From contig NZ_JAKLTM010000001.1 of the NCBI RefSeq assembly GCF_022012305.1, forward strand, positions 682,001-746,000: 64,000 bases of DNA. Reading direction: 5' to 3'. Source of the stretch: Ramlibacter paludis. GTDB taxonomy: Bacteria; Pseudomonadota; Gammaproteobacteria; Burkholderiales; Burkholderiaceae_C. Positions 19,564 to 28,806 of the stretch are shown here, piece after piece. Below the pieces are notes generated by a model. It saw only the letters and a list, made by a program, of their open reading frames with translations, made no database searches and was not told the origin of the DNA. Numbering within the stretch: the first letter of the stretch is position 1; every line of letters starts with the position of its first letter. A program made the position numbers and the translations under genes.

Positions 19564-20526
19564 TCAGTTCACGGTGATCTTGCGCTCGCGGATGATCTGG
19601 GCATAGCGCTTGCGGTCATTGTCGATCAGGGTGGTGAACTGCGCCGGCGTGGTGCCCGCGGGCACGGCACCCAGTCCCACCAGCTTCTCCTTCACGTCCT
19701 CGCGCACGACCAGTTCGCGCGTGTCGGCGGCGATCTTGTCGACGATGTCCTTGGGCGTGCCGGCCGGCGCGAGCAGGCCGATCCAGCTGATGCTGTTGAA
19801 GCCGGGCAGGCCGGACTCGGCCAGCGTGGGCACGTCGGGCAGCGCGCTCACGCGCTTGTCGCTGGTGACGGCCAGGGCGCGCAGCTTGCCGGCCTTGATG
19901 TTGCCGCTGGCCTCCAGCACCGTCATGAACGAGAGCTGCACGTGGCCGGCCAGCAGGTCGCCGATGGCGGGGCCGCCGCCGCGATAAGGCACGTGCAGGA
20001 TGAAGGCGCCGGTGGCGTCCTTGAACATCTCCGCCGCGAGGTGCGGGCCGCCGCCGGCGCCGGAGCTGCTGTAGCTCAGCTTGCCGGGCTGCGATTTCGC
20101 CAGCGCCACGAACTCCTTCACCGTCTTCGCCGGCACGTTCGGATTGATCATCATGGCCAGCGGCAGTTCGGCCACCAGCGTGATCGGCGCGAAGGCCTTG
20201 TCCGGGTCGTAAGGCATCTTCGGGTAGAGCGAGGGATTGATCGCCTGCGTGCCGATGTTGCCCATGAGGATGGTGTAGCCGTCGGGCTTGGCCTTGGCCA
20301 CGATGTCGGCGCCGATCTGGCCGGCGGCGCCGCCCTTGTTGTCCACCAGCACCGGCTGGCCCCACTTGCGCGAGAGCTGCTCCGCGATGATGCGCGCGCC
20401 GGTGTCGGTGCCGCCGCCGGGCGGGAAGGGCACGACGAGCGTCACGGGGCGGGTGGGCCAAGCGCCCTGGGCGAAGGCGGCGGCGCAGGCCAGCGGCAGC
20501 AGGGCCGTGGCGATCAGTCGTTTCAT
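19564..20526 (-). CDS. Tripartite tricarboxylate transporter receptor (Bug family)
   Basis: A 320-residue periplasmic binding protein with a signal peptide ending AAAFAQ and the Bug signature [23 protein letters not shown]. It binds small carboxylates, most with a carboxylate held by main-chain contacts, for a TctAB membrane pair. No tctA or tctB lies nearby. The shorter start at 20526 gives the standard signal peptide. It shares an operon with the 2-hydroxyacid dehydrogenase, so a 2-hydroxy- or 2-oxoacid ligand is plausible, and it is divergent from a LysR gene. Confidence 0.92.
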   Translation of the reverse strand: MKRLIATALLPLACAAAFAQGAWPTRPVTLVVPFPPGGGTDTGARIIAEQLSRKWGQPVLVDNKGGAAGQIGADIVAKAKPDGYTILMGNIGTQAINPSLYPKMPYDPDKAFAPITLVAELPLAMMINPNVPAKTVKEFVALAKSQPGKLSYSSSGAGGGPHLAAEMFKDATGAFILHVPYRGGGPAIGDLLAGHVQLSFMTVLEASGNIKAGKLRALAVTSDKRVSALPDVPTLAESGLPGFNSISWIGLLAPAGTPKDIVDKIAADTRELVVREDVKEKLVGLGAVPAGTTPAQFTTLIDNDRKRYAQIIRERKITVN

Positions 20527-20618
20527 GTCTCTCTCCGGTGGATTCGGAAAAAGTATAGGGAGGCGATCGTTGCGCGTCCAAGCCAGATCGTGAATCGAAC
20601 GATGCAATACTTGGATGA

Positions 20619-21512
20619 ATGCTCGATCTCTTCCAGCTGCGTTGCTTCGTGGCCGTCGCCGAGGAACTGCACTTCGGCCGCGCCGCCGCGCGCCTGCACA
20701 TGACGCAGCCGCCGCTGTCGCGGCAGATCCAGTTGCTGGAACACGCGGTCGGCGTGCAGCTGCTGGAGCGCACCAGCCGCCGCGTGCGGCTGACCGCGGC
20801 CGGGGCGGTGCTGTACAAGGATGCGGCCACTCTGCTCCGGCTGGCGCAGCAGGCAGCGGAGGCGGCGGAGCGTACCGGCAAGGGCCAGGCCGGCCGCGTG
20901 GTGGTGGGCTACACCGCGGTGTCGGGCTACGCGCTGATCCCCGCGCTGCTGGCGGAAGCCGGACGGCGTTTTCCCGAGATCGAGATCGAGCTGCAGGAAG
21001 CGGTGTCCTCGGAGCAGCTGCGCGCGCTGGAGGCCGAGGTGCTGGACCTGGCCTTCGTGCGGCCGCTGCACACCACCGGTGCCTTCCACTACGAGCGGGT
21101 CGCGCGCGAGCCGATGCTGCTCGCGCTGCCGTCCGCGCATCCGCTGGCGGCCAAGGCCAAGCCGCGGCTGGCCGACATGGCGGGGCAGCCGCTGATCATG
21201 TACTCGCAGAAGGAAGGCCAGTACTTCCACGACAAGATCGCCGCGCTGTTCACGGCCAGCAAGGTGCAGCCGCGTTACGTCCACCACATCGGGCAGACCC
21301 ACACGATCATGGCTTTGGTCGCCGCGGGCCTGGGCCTGGCGATCGTGCCGGCGTCGGCGCAGCAGCTGCGCTTCGAGAACGTGGTGTTCCGGCCGCTGTG
21401 GCGCGCCGACCTGTTCGCGGAGATCTACCTCGCGTGGCGCGACGACGCCTTCAACCCGGCGCAGAAGACCATCCGCGAGTTCGTGCTCAAGGCGCGCGGT
21501 GGCCGGTCGTGA
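20619..21512 (+). CDS. LysR-family regulator, divergent from Bug receptor/dehydrogenase
   Basis: The 297-residue protein has a classical N-terminal helix-turn-helix (LHFGRAAARLHMTQPPLSRQIQLLE) followed by the effector-binding domain; the pattern resembles the CbnR/BenM/TfdR type. It is transcribed away from the Bug receptor gene across a 92-bp gap that has GATCGTTGC and AACGATGCA-like inverted sequences, possibly its box. Its 3' end overlaps the convergent PhyH gene by 26 bp. Confidence 0.92.
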   Translation: MLDLFQLRCFVAVAEELHFGRAAARLHMTQPPLSRQIQLLEHAVGVQLLERTSRRVRLTAAGAVLYKDAATLLRLAQQAAEAAERTGKGQAGRVVVGYTAVSGYALIPALLAEAGRRFPEIEIELQEAVSSEQLRALEAEVLDLAFVRPLHTTGAFHYERVAREPMLLALPSAHPLAAKAKPRLADMAGQPLIMYSQKEGQYFHDKIAALFTASKVQPRYVHHIGQTHTIMALVAAGLGLAIVPASAQQLRFENVVFRPLWRADLFAEIYLAWRDDAFNPAQKTIREFVLKARGGRS

Positions 21513-22293
21513 AGTCGTTGCCGCCGTGGCGGTCGACGCCTTTCAGCAGCCACAGCGGCCGCTGCCCGAAGTTGACGGCGACGCCGGTCTTGCCGTCCAC
21601 CGGGCGCAGCGCGCGGTCGAACAGGGACGTGGAAGGCATGTAGCGCAGCGCGACGCCGGTGCGGCGTTTGGTGGACGTGTTCGGCCGCGCGCCGTGGATC
21701 ATGTAGACGTCGTGCAGCGACATCTCGCCGGGCTCCAGCTGCACGTCGACCGCGCGTGACTCGTCGAAGCTGCCGGCGGCCATCCGCTGGTTGAGCGTGA
21801 GGTCGTTGCGGTCCTCGTGCAGGTGCTCGTGCAGCTGCTGGCCGATGTGCGAGCCGGGGATCACGCGCAGGCAGCCGTTCTCGATCTTCGACTCCTCCAG
21901 CGCCACCCACACGGTGCAGGTGGCCAGCGGCCGGATCGGCCAGTAGTGGCCGTCCTGGTGCCAGGGCGTCTCGAAGCCGTCCACCGGCGGCTTGCAGAAG
22001 ACGTGGCAGCCCCAGAGGATCACGTCCTCGCCGATCACGCCCGACACCAGCTCCACCAGCTGCGGGTCGCGCGCCAGCTCCAGGAAGGCCGCGCTGCCGC
22101 GCACGCCTTCGCCGTTGTCGCCCTCGATGTGGGCCGACACCAGCTTTTCGGGGCGCACGCCGGGATTGCGGGCGATCAGGTCGTCGAGCGCATCGCGCAT
22201 GTGGCGCACCTGCGGCTCGGGCAGGCGGAAGGCGGGCTTGACCCAGCCCTCTTCCCGGTAGCGGGCGATCTCGGGGGCGGTCAAGCGGGCCAT
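21487..22293 (-). CDS. Phytanoyl-CoA dioxygenase (PhyH) family protein
   Basis: A 268-residue Fe(II)/2-oxoglutarate-dependent oxygenase. The metal triad is visible as WHQDGHYW (His and Asp) and the distal His in VYMIHGARPNTS. An Arg that could hold 2-oxoglutarate follows in RRTGVALRYMPS. The substrate is unknown; the family hydroxylates very varied small molecules. It starts two bases after the DUF3297 gene stop, so the two are coupled. Long upstream extensions of the frame run through DUF3297 and are rejected. Confidence 0.85.
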   Translation of the reverse strand: MARLTAPEIARYREEGWVKPAFRLPEPQVRHMRDALDDLIARNPGVRPEKLVSAHIEGDNGEGVRGSAAFLELARDPQLVELVSGVIGEDVILWGCHVFCKPPVDGFETPWHQDGHYWPIRPLATCTVWVALEESKIENGCLRVIPGSHIGQQLHEHLHEDRNDLTLNQRMAAGSFDESRAVDVQLEPGEMSLHDVYMIHGARPNTSTKRRTGVALRYMPSTSLFDRALRPVDGKTGVAVNFGQRPLWLLKGVDRHGGNDFTTGHRAP

Positions 22294-22295
22294 GG

Positions 22296-22544
22296 CTACT
22301 TGTAGAAGGCTTCGACCTTGCCCTTGAGCTTCAGCATCAGCGGCTGGCCCTTGCGGTCCAGCGTCTTGCCGGCGGGCACCTTCACCCAGCCTTCGCTGAT
22401 GCAGTACTCCTCGACGTCGCTGCGTTCCTTGCCGTTGAAGCGGATGCCGACGTCGTGCTCGAACACGGCAGGCACGTGGTGCGGGCTGCGCGGATCGGCC
22501 GAGAGATGGTCGGGGAGTTCGGGGCGTTGCTTGGCTTCTTCCAT
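22296..22544 (-). CDS. DUF3297 family protein
   Basis: The 82-residue protein has the conserved blocks PDHLSADPRSPHHVPAVFEH, VGIRFNGKERSDVEEYC and SEGWVKVPAGKTLDRKGQP that define DUF3297. It is small, soluble and of unknown function; the family is widespread in proteobacteria. MEEAK at 22544 is taken as start; an ATG nine bases upstream is possible. It is divergent from the transglycosylase gene and coupled to the PhyH gene. Confidence 0.88.
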   Translation of the reverse strand: MEEAKQRPELPDHLSADPRSPHHVPAVFEHDVGIRFNGKERSDVEEYCISEGWVKVPAGKTLDRKGQPLMLKLKGKVEAFYK

Positions 22545-22607
22545 GGCGCGCATTGTCGCCCAGGGCCGGCCACCCCCAAAAACGGGACGCCAAACCTATA
22601 CTGGCCC

Positions 22608-23882
22608 GTGAACCTCCGCTCCTGCCTCATCCATTGCGCCGCGGCCCTGCTGCCGCTCGCCGCCTCCGCCGGGCTGCTCGACCAGCCCCTGCCGACCGAG
22701 CAGTTCAACGCCTGCGTGCAAGGCCTCGCCGACCAGGTCGGCAGTGCCGGCAAGCCGCTCGCGCGCGCCGATTTCGAGCGCATCGCCGCCACCGGCAAGT
22801 ACGACGATCGCGTGCGCCAGTCGATGCTGGTGCAGGCCGGCGAGCCGACCTACTGGTGGGACGAACTCGCGGCGACCACCGACGACCAGCGCGTGGCCGA
22901 CGGCAAGGCCGTGCTGGCGCGCGAAGGTGACGCCTTGCGCAAGATCGAGGCGCGCTTCGGGGTGCCCAAGGAAGTCATCGTCGCCATCTACGGCATCGAA
23001 ACCAACTACGGGCCGGCGGGCGGCAAGATTCCCGTGCTGGACGCCGCGCTCAGCCTCGCCTGCCTGCGGCCGTGTCCGGCGAGCTCCTCCGGCCCGGCCA
23101 CTTGCCGCTCGCGCGAACGCGCGTTCGCCGCGGTGCGCCTGCTGCGTGACCAGAAGGTCAAGCCCGAGCACTTCCAGGGATCGTGGGCGGCTGCCTTCGG
23201 GCGCACCCAGTTCGTGCCCGACACCCTGGAGATGCTGGGCGTCGATTTCGACGGTGACGGCGAGGTCAACGTGGTCGACTCCGAGCGCGATGCCTGGGCT
23301 TCCACCGCGAACCACCTCAAGACGCGCGGCGGCTGGATCGCGGGCGCGCCGGTGTGGATCGAAGTGCGCGTGCCCGATGCCGAACAGGCGGCATTCGCCA
23401 GCAAGGGCGAGACCGTGCGACAGCGGGACCGCACGCGCAAGCTGGCCGACTGGGCAGCCGCTGGCTGGACGGCGGTCGGTCCGGCGGGCCAAAGCCTCCC
23501 GCTGGCCGGCGACTTCGAGGCTTATCCTTTCCTGCCCGTCGGCTTGCCGGGGCCGGCCTTCCTGGTCACGCGCAATTTCGACACCATCCTGCGCTACAAC
23601 AGTTCGACGCGCTACGGCATGGAGGTCTCGCTGCTCGCGCACAAGCTGGCCGGCGGCAAGGACTTCGTCACGCCGTGGCCCACGGACGATCCGGGGCTCA
23701 CGCGCGCGCAGGTGAAGGAGCTGCAGCAATGGCTGGTGCAGCGCGGGCACACCGAGGTGAAGCCCGACGGCGTGCAGGGCCGCAACACGCGCGAAGCGAT
23801 CGCCGCCGAATTCGCCGCCAAGGGTTTGCCGCCGCAGAAGCGGGCCGGTCAGCGCACGATGAAGTTGTTGATGGCGCCTTGA
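22608..23882 (+). CDS. Lytic murein transglycosylase, MltB type with peptidoglycan-binding domain
   Basis: Cleaves the glycan strand of peptidoglycan to anhydro-muropeptides. The GTG at 22608 gives 424 residues with a signal peptide (VNLRSCLIHCAAALLPLAASA). The SLT-2 domain has the catalytic Glu131 in IYGIETNYG, the SWAAAFGRTQFVPDTL block and the DFDGDGEVNVVDS segment typical of MltB. A C-terminal PG_binding_1 domain (about 350-420, LTRAQVKELQQWLVQRG) anchors it to the wall. There is no lipobox, so it is soluble and periplasmic, like the lytic transglycosylases of the MltB-2 group. Confidence 0.9.
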   Translation: MNLRSCLIHCAAALLPLAASAGLLDQPLPTEQFNACVQGLADQVGSAGKPLARADFERIAATGKYDDRVRQSMLVQAGEPTYWWDELAATTDDQRVADGKAVLAREGDALRKIEARFGVPKEVIVAIYGIETNYGPAGGKIPVLDAALSLACLRPCPASSSGPATCRSRERAFAAVRLLRDQKVKPEHFQGSWAAAFGRTQFVPDTLEMLGVDFDGDGEVNVVDSERDAWASTANHLKTRGGWIAGAPVWIEVRVPDAEQAAFASKGETVRQRDRTRKLADWAAAGWTAVGPAGQSLPLAGDFEAYPFLPVGLPGPAFLVTRNFDTILRYNSSTRYGMEVSLLAHKLAGGKDFVTPWPTDDPGLTRAQVKELQQWLVQRGHTEVKPDGVQGRNTREAIAAEFAAKGLPPQKRAGQRTMKLLMAP

Positions 23883-23910
23883 CGGGGAGCCGCGGTTCGT
23901 TCCTCACCAC

Positions 23911-23966
23911 GGCCTACGACCGCGGCTTGTCCCGGGCCCCCCGTAGGCCGGGGTGGCAACCCCGGC
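23911..23966. repeat. GTAGGCCGGGGTGG palindromic element, partial copy
   Basis: Between the transglycosylase and garD stops, GGCCTAC at 23911-23917 faces GTAGGCC at 23943-23949. The 24 bp at 23943-23966 (GTAGGCCGGGGTGG, then CAACCCCGGC) match the left arm of the element at 38904-38961 with two differences. Its GC-rich hairpin (CCGGGG/CCCCGG) lies between convergent genes and may also help end transcription. Confidence 0.7.
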
Positions 23967-23973
23967 TGCCTGC

Positions 23974-25569
23974 TCAAGTCACCGGCGCCGGATTGAACAG
24001 CACCAGCGCGTTGTGCAGCTTCCACTGCTCCGCCCATGTCTTCTTGCGGCCGCTCGCCACGTCCAGCATCAGCCGGAACAGCTCCCAGCCCACTTCCTCG
24101 ATCGTGGCCGTGCCGTCGGCGATGGTGCCGGCGTTGACGTCCATCAGGTCGTGCCAGCGCCGCGCCAGGTCGCTGCGCGTCGCGACCTTGATCACCGGCA
24201 CCTCGGCCAGGCCGTAAGGCGTGCCGCGGCCCGTGGTGAACACGTGCAGGTTCATGCCGGCCGCCAGCTGCAGCGTGCCGCAGATGAAGTCGCTGGCCGG
24301 CGTGGCAGCGTAGGTCAGGCCCTTCTGCTTCAGCTTCTCGCCCGGTGACAGCACGCCGGAGATCGGCGACGAGCCCGACTTCACGATCGAGCCCATCGCC
24401 TTCTCGACGATGTTGGACAGCCCGCCCTTCTTGTTGCCCGGCGTCGTGTTGGCGCTGCGGTCCACGCTGCCGCGCTTCAGGTATTCGTCGTACCAGGCCA
24501 TCTCGCGGATCATGGCCTGCGCCACCTCGGGCGTGGTCGCGCGCGCGGTGAGCTGCGCGATGCCGTCGCGCACTTCCGTGGTTTCCGAGAACATCACGCT
24601 CGCGCCGGCGCGCACCAGCAGGTCGGTGCAGAAGCCCACCGCGGGATTCGCCGTCACGCCGGAGAAGGCGTCGCTGCCGCCGCACTGCACGCCCACCACC
24701 AGTTCGCTGGCCGGCACGGTCTCGCGCCGGCGGGCGTTCAGGCGTTCCAGGTGTTCCTGGGCCTGCCGCATGATGGATTCCACCATCGACATGAAGCCGA
24801 CGTGCGCGTCGTCCTGCAGGCACACCACGTCAAGCTTCGCCTCGGCGGTCTGGCCGATGTCGGCCACGTTGCGCTCGTCCACCAACGGGATGCTGCCGGG
24901 CGGCAGCAGGCGCTCGGGCTGCAGCTTCTCGCAGCCCAGGCTCACCACCATCACCTCGCCGCCGAAGTTGGGGTTCAGGCTGATGTTGCGCAGGGTGCGG
25001 ATCGGCACCACGGCGTCGGGCGCATCGATGGCGACGCCGCAGCCGTAGCCGTGTTCCAGCGCCACCACGTCGTCGACATTGGGGAACTTCGGCAGCAGCT
25101 CGCTCTTGATGCGCTGCACGGCGAAATCGGTGACGCCGGCCACGCACTGCACGGTCTGCGTGATGGCGAGGATGTTGCGCGTGCCGACCGAACCGTCCGG
25201 ATTGCGGAAGCCCTCGAAGGTGTAGCCCTCCAGCGGCGGCAGCGATTCGCGCTTTGCGGTCGCGATCGGCAGGTCGTCGAGGCCGCGCGCATCGGGCATC
25301 TTCAGCAGGCGTTCGTGCACCCAGCTGCCGGCGGGAATGTCCTTCAGGGCATAGCCGATCGGCACGTTGTAGCGCAGCACCGCGCTGCCTTGCGGCAGGT
25401 CGACCAGCGCCACCTTGTGGCCCTGCGGCACGTGCTCGCGCAGGCGCAGGCCGGACGCGAAGGTGGTGCCCTCGGGCAGGCCGCCGTTGTTGGCGACGAT
25501 GGCCACGTTGTCGGCCGGGTGCATGGAGATGTGGAGGGGAAGCGACGCGGCGGTCTGCATGGTGGTCAC
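23974..25569 (-). CDS. garD: Galactarate dehydratase (GarD, UxaA family)
   Basis: Dehydrates galactarate to 5-dehydro-4-deoxyglucarate. The 531-residue length matches E. coli GarD. It has the small N-terminal SAF-like domain ([21 protein letters not shown]), then [17 protein letters not shown], the metal-site motif [24 protein letters not shown] and the C-terminal [12 protein letters not shown]. The start GTG at 25569 overlaps the LacI gene stop; an ATG nine bases further in is an alternative. It is coupled to the LacI regulator that presumably controls it. Confidence 0.92.
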   Translation of the reverse strand: MTTMQTAASLPLHISMHPADNVAIVANNGGLPEGTTFASGLRLREHVPQGHKVALVDLPQGSAVLRYNVPIGYALKDIPAGSWVHERLLKMPDARGLDDLPIATAKRESLPPLEGYTFEGFRNPDGSVGTRNILAITQTVQCVAGVTDFAVQRIKSELLPKFPNVDDVVALEHGYGCGVAIDAPDAVVPIRTLRNISLNPNFGGEVMVVSLGCEKLQPERLLPPGSIPLVDERNVADIGQTAEAKLDVVCLQDDAHVGFMSMVESIMRQAQEHLERLNARRRETVPASELVVGVQCGGSDAFSGVTANPAVGFCTDLLVRAGASVMFSETTEVRDGIAQLTARATTPEVAQAMIREMAWYDEYLKRGSVDRSANTTPGNKKGGLSNIVEKAMGSIVKSGSSPISGVLSPGEKLKQKGLTYAATPASDFICGTLQLAAGMNLHVFTTGRGTPYGLAEVPVIKVATRSDLARRWHDLMDVNAGTIADGTATIEEVGWELFRLMLDVASGRKKTWAEQWKLHNALVLFNPAPVT

Positions 25570-26573
25570 GAGAGGAATGTGGATTGGCGCTCGGCGATGC
25601 GGAAGCCGAGGTCGACGACGGGTTGTTCGATGGGCTGGCCGTTGCAGCGGGCGATGATCAGTTCGGCGGCGCGGCGCCCGATGGCGGCGCCGTCGACGTG
25701 CACGGTGGTGAGCGAGGGCTGCAGGTGCGCCGCGAAATCGGCGTCGCCGAAGCCGCAGATCGCGATGTCCTGCGGGATGCGCAGGCCGCGCGCGAGCGCC
25801 TCCACCATCACGCCTTGCGCCAGGCCGTCGGAGCTGCAGTAGACCGCCTGGATCTTCGGGTCCTGCGCGAGCAGTTCGCCCAGCGCGCGCCGGCCGAGCG
25901 CCAGGCTGCTGGGCGCGGGCACGGTGGCGATCGGCACCTGCCGTCCCACCGCCGCGAGGAAGCCGTCGCGGCGCAGCGAGGCGCGGTGGTCGTCACCGGT
26001 GGCGATCGCCAGGTGCTGCCAGCCCTTGCCGAGGAAATAACCGGCGACGGCGCTGCCGACCTTCACGTGCGAGAAGCCGACCATCATGTCGACCGGCCGG
26101 TCGCTCAGGTCCCAGGTCTCGACGACTGGAATACCGACGCGCTGCAATTGCTCGCGCGCCGCCTGCGAATGCACGAGGCCGGTGACCACCAGCGCATCGG
26201 GCCGCCGCGCGAGGATGGTGTTCAGCAGCCGGTCTTCCCGCGAGTGGTCGTAGCCGCTCTGGCCGAGAATCAGCTGGTAGCCGGCGGCGTCCAGCGTTTC
26301 CGTCAGCGCCTGCACGGTCGGCAGGAACTGTGGCACCGAGATGATGGGAACCAGGCCAGCCACCGTCATGCTGCGCTTCGACTTCAGGCCGCCGGCCAGC
26401 AGGTTGGGGATGTAGCCCGTTTCCAGCACGGCTTGCTGCACGCGCGCGATGGTGGCATCCGACACCAGGCCCGGATTGCCCAGCGCGCGCGAGGCCGTGA
26501 TGAGCGACACGCCGGCGGCGCGCGCCACGTCGTGCAGCGTGGCGGCCTTGGTGCGGGGCGGAAGGGCGTTCAT
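25566..26573 (-). CDS. LacI-family regulator of galactarate genes
   Basis: A 335-residue repressor with the LacI helix-turn-helix ([21 protein letters not shown]) and hinge, followed by a periplasmic-binding-protein-like effector domain. It is the first gene of the lacI-garD unit and divergent from the talarate/galactarate dehydratase gene. Two AACGTT-centred operators lie in the 104-bp gap. Galactarate or its breakdown product is the expected inducer (inference from neighbours). Confidence 0.92.
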   Translation of the reverse strand: MNALPPRTKAATLHDVARAAGVSLITASRALGNPGLVSDATIARVQQAVLETGYIPNLLAGGLKSKRSMTVAGLVPIISVPQFLPTVQALTETLDAAGYQLILGQSGYDHSREDRLLNTILARRPDALVVTGLVHSQAAREQLQRVGIPVVETWDLSDRPVDMMVGFSHVKVGSAVAGYFLGKGWQHLAIATGDDHRASLRRDGFLAAVGRQVPIATVPAPSSLALGRRALGELLAQDPKIQAVYCSSDGLAQGVMVEALARGLRIPQDIAICGFGDADFAAHLQPSLTTVHVDGAAIGRRAAELIIARCNGQPIEQPVVDLGFRIAERQSTFLS

Positions 26574-26607
26574 GGAGTAGTGGAAACCACGCTTGACGGG
26601 CGAAGAA

Positions 26608-26621
26608 TGACAACGTTATCA
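26608..26621. promoter_or_regulatory. LacI-type operator 1 (TGACAACGTTATCA)
   Basis: A near-perfect palindrome centred on AACGTT, 34 bp upstream of the LacI gene start. The LacI family commonly recognises such sites. A second copy lies 57 bp away at 26665-26678, allowing repression of both divergent units or a small DNA loop. Confidence 0.75.
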
Positions 26622-26664
26622 TCTTCTTCGTCCGGGCGCAAGTGCCCGCTTTTCATTGCCAAGA

Positions 26665-26678
26665 TGACAACGTTACCA
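26665..26678. promoter_or_regulatory. LacI-type operator 2 (TGACAACGTTACCA) over the start codon
   Basis: It differs from operator 1 at one position. Its last base is the A of the predicted ATG (26678) of the dehydratase gene, so repressor bound here would block early transcription or elongation. It also means there is no normal Shine-Dalgarno spacing upstream of that ATG. Confidence 0.75.
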
Positions 26679-27802
26679 TGAGCGCCGACCGCATTGCCCG
26701 AGTCCGGGTTTCCTCCTGCTACCTGCCGCTGGCCACGCCGATCAGCGACGCCAAGGTGCTCACCGGCCGCCAGAAGCCGATGACCGAGATCGCGATGCTG
26801 CTCGCCGAAATCGAAACCGCCGATGGCCGCACAGGAATGGGCTTCAGCTATTCCAAGCGCGCCGGCGGACCCGGCCAGTTCGCGCACGCGAAGGAGATCG
26901 CACCGGCGCTGCTCGGCGAGGACCCGAGCGACATCGCCCGCCTGTGGGACAAGCTGTGCTGGGCGGGCGCCTCGGTCGGCCGCAGCGGTTTGTCCACGCA
27001 AGCCATCGGCGCCTTCGACGTCGCGCTGTGGGACCTGAAGGCGAAACGCGCCGGCCTGTCGCTGGCCAAGCTGCTCGGCGCGCATCGCGAGTCGGTCCGC
27101 TGCTACAACACCTCCGGCGGCTTCCTGCACACGCCTACCGAGCAGCTGCTCGTGAATGCCGCCGCATCGCGCGAGCGCGGCATCGGCGGCATCAAGCTGA
27201 AGGTGGGCCAGCCCGATGGCAGCATTGACGTGAAGCGGGTCGAGGCCGTGCGCAAGCACCTGGGCGATGCGGTGCCGCTGATGGTGGACGCCAACCAGCA
27301 ATGGGACCGCCCGACGGCGCAGCGCATGTGCCGGATCTTCGAGCAGTTCAACCTGGTCTGGATCGAGGAGCCGCTGGACGCCTACGACCACGAAGGCCAC
27401 GCCGCCCTGGCGCAGGCCTTCGACACGCCGATCGCCACCGGCGAGATGTTGACCAGCGCCGCCGAACACGGCGACCTGATCCGGCACCGCGCGGCCGACT
27501 ACCTGATGCCCGATGCGCCGCGCGTGGGCGGCATCACGCCTTTCCTGAAGATCGCCGCGCTGGCCGAACACGCCGGCCTGATGCTGGCGCCGCACTTCGC
27601 GATGGAGCTGCACATCCACCTGGCCGCGGCCTTCCCGCGCGAGCCCTGGGTGGAGCACTTCGAATGGCTGGAGCCGCTCTTCAACGAGCGCATCGAGATC
27701 CGCGACGGCCGCATGCTGGTACCGACGCGGCCCGGCCTCGGCGTCACGCTCAGTGAACAGGCGCAGGCCTGGACGCGCGAGCGGGCGCAATTCGCGTTGT
27801 GA
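26678..27802 (+). CDS. L-talarate/galactarate dehydratase (enolase superfamily)
   Basis: Mandelate-racemase-subgroup enzyme that dehydrates L-talarate and galactarate to 5-dehydro-4-deoxyglucarate. It is 374 residues from ATG 26678. The catalytic KxK is Lys173/Lys175 in GIKLKVGQ. Metal ligands lie in VDANQQWD, WIEEPLD and IATGE, and the catalytic His306 is in LAPHFAMELH. This His/KxK arrangement and the sequence match TalrD, a family characterised from Salmonella and Polaromonas. No Shine-Dalgarno sequence is visible; a GTG at 26642 is an alternative start. It heads a unit with the following Bug receptor. Confidence 0.88.
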   Translation: MSADRIARVRVSSCYLPLATPISDAKVLTGRQKPMTEIAMLLAEIETADGRTGMGFSYSKRAGGPGQFAHAKEIAPALLGEDPSDIARLWDKLCWAGASVGRSGLSTQAIGAFDVALWDLKAKRAGLSLAKLLGAHRESVRCYNTSGGFLHTPTEQLLVNAAASRERGIGGIKLKVGQPDGSIDVKRVEAVRKHLGDAVPLMVDANQQWDRPTAQRMCRIFEQFNLVWIEEPLDAYDHEGHAALAQAFDTPIATGEMLTSAAEHGDLIRHRAADYLMPDAPRVGGITPFLKIAALAEHAGLMLAPHFAMELHIHLAAAFPREPWVEHFEWLEPLFNERIEIRDGRMLVPTRPGLGVTLSEQAQAWTRERAQFAL

Positions 27803-27825
27803 ATGTTTCAACCCAGGAGACAAGC

Positions 27826-28788
27826 ATGAAGAAAGTCCTGACCGCGCTGCTGTTCGGCGCCGCCGCCCTCACCGCCGGCGCGCAAGCCTGGCCGACCAAG
27901 CCCGTCACGCTGCTGGTGCCCTTCCCGCCCGGCGGGTCCACGGACATGATCGCCCGCACGTTGTCGACCAAGCTGCCCGAGAAGCTGGGCGGCGGCACCT
28001 TCGTCGTCACCAACACCGCCGGCGCCGGCGGCACGCTGGGCGCAGCCGCGGCCAAGCGCGCTGCCCCGGACGGCACGACGCTCTTCGTTTCTTCGCTCGG
28101 CCCCTTCGTGATCGGCCCGCACCTGATGAAGGGCCTGGCCTATGACCCGCTGAAGGACTTCGACTATGTCAGCGTCGCCGTGCAGGCGCCGAACGTGCTG
28201 GCCGTGCCCGCGAACTCGCCGTTCCACTCGGTCAAGGACGTGCTCGCGCACCTGAAGGCGCAGCCGGGCAAGATGACCTTCGCCTCCGCCGGCAACGGCA
28301 CCAGCGACCACCTGACCGCCGAACTGTTCTGGCAGGAGACCGCCACCAAGGGCACGCACGTTCCCTACAAGGGCGGCGCCCCGGCGATGCAGGACCTGCT
28401 GGGCGGCCAGGTCGACGCGACCTTCATGAACATCAACACCGGCCTGCCCAACATCAAGGCCGGCAAGCTGCGCGCGCTGGCGATCACGAGCACCAAGCGC
28501 TCGCCGCTGCTGCCCGACGTGCCGACGATGGAGGAGCTGGGCTACAAGGGCGTGACCGTCTACTCGTGGCAGGCGGTGGCCGCGCCCAAGGGGCTGCCGG
28601 CCGACATCAAGGCGAAGCTGCACCAGGGCATCGTCGCCGTGCTGAACGACCCGCAGGTGAAGCAGCCCTTGCTGGACCTCGGCTTCGAGATCGTGGCCAA
28701 CACGCCGGAGCAGTTCACCGCCTTCCAGGCCAGCGAGTTCGCGCGCTGGAAGAAGGTGATCGAGGTGGGGAAGATCACGGCGGATTGA
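27826..28788 (+). CDS. Bug-family receptor next to aldarate dehydratase
   Basis: A 320-residue periplasmic receptor. The signal peptide MKKVLTALLFGAAALTAGAQ is followed by the Bug signature [20 protein letters not shown]. It starts at 27826 after CAGGAGA. It follows the L-talarate/galactarate dehydratase by 23 bp, so its likely ligand is an aldarate. It closely resembles the receptor at 36934-37896 in the glucarate operon (shared [31 protein letters not shown]-like blocks), suggesting a gene duplication. Confidence 0.92.
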   Translation: MKKVLTALLFGAAALTAGAQAWPTKPVTLLVPFPPGGSTDMIARTLSTKLPEKLGGGTFVVTNTAGAGGTLGAAAAKRAAPDGTTLFVSSLGPFVIGPHLMKGLAYDPLKDFDYVSVAVQAPNVLAVPANSPFHSVKDVLAHLKAQPGKMTFASAGNGTSDHLTAELFWQETATKGTHVPYKGGAPAMQDLLGGQVDATFMNINTGLPNIKAGKLRALAITSTKRSPLLPDVPTMEELGYKGVTVYSWQAVAAPKGLPADIKAKLHQGIVAVLNDPQVKQPLLDLGFEIVANTPEQFTAFQASEFARWKKVIEVGKITAD

Positions 28789-28795
28789 TCCGCCG
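28778..28795. terminator. Terminator-like hairpin between convergent genes
   Basis: A perfect 8-bp inverted repeat, CGGCGGAT-TG-ATCCGCCG, includes the TGA of the Bug receptor gene. It lies between this gene and the convergent Sel1 gene. There is no T-run on either side, so it is a weak or bidirectional stop signal at best. Confidence 0.4.
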
Positions 28796-28806
28796 CGGGC
28801 GGTGGT

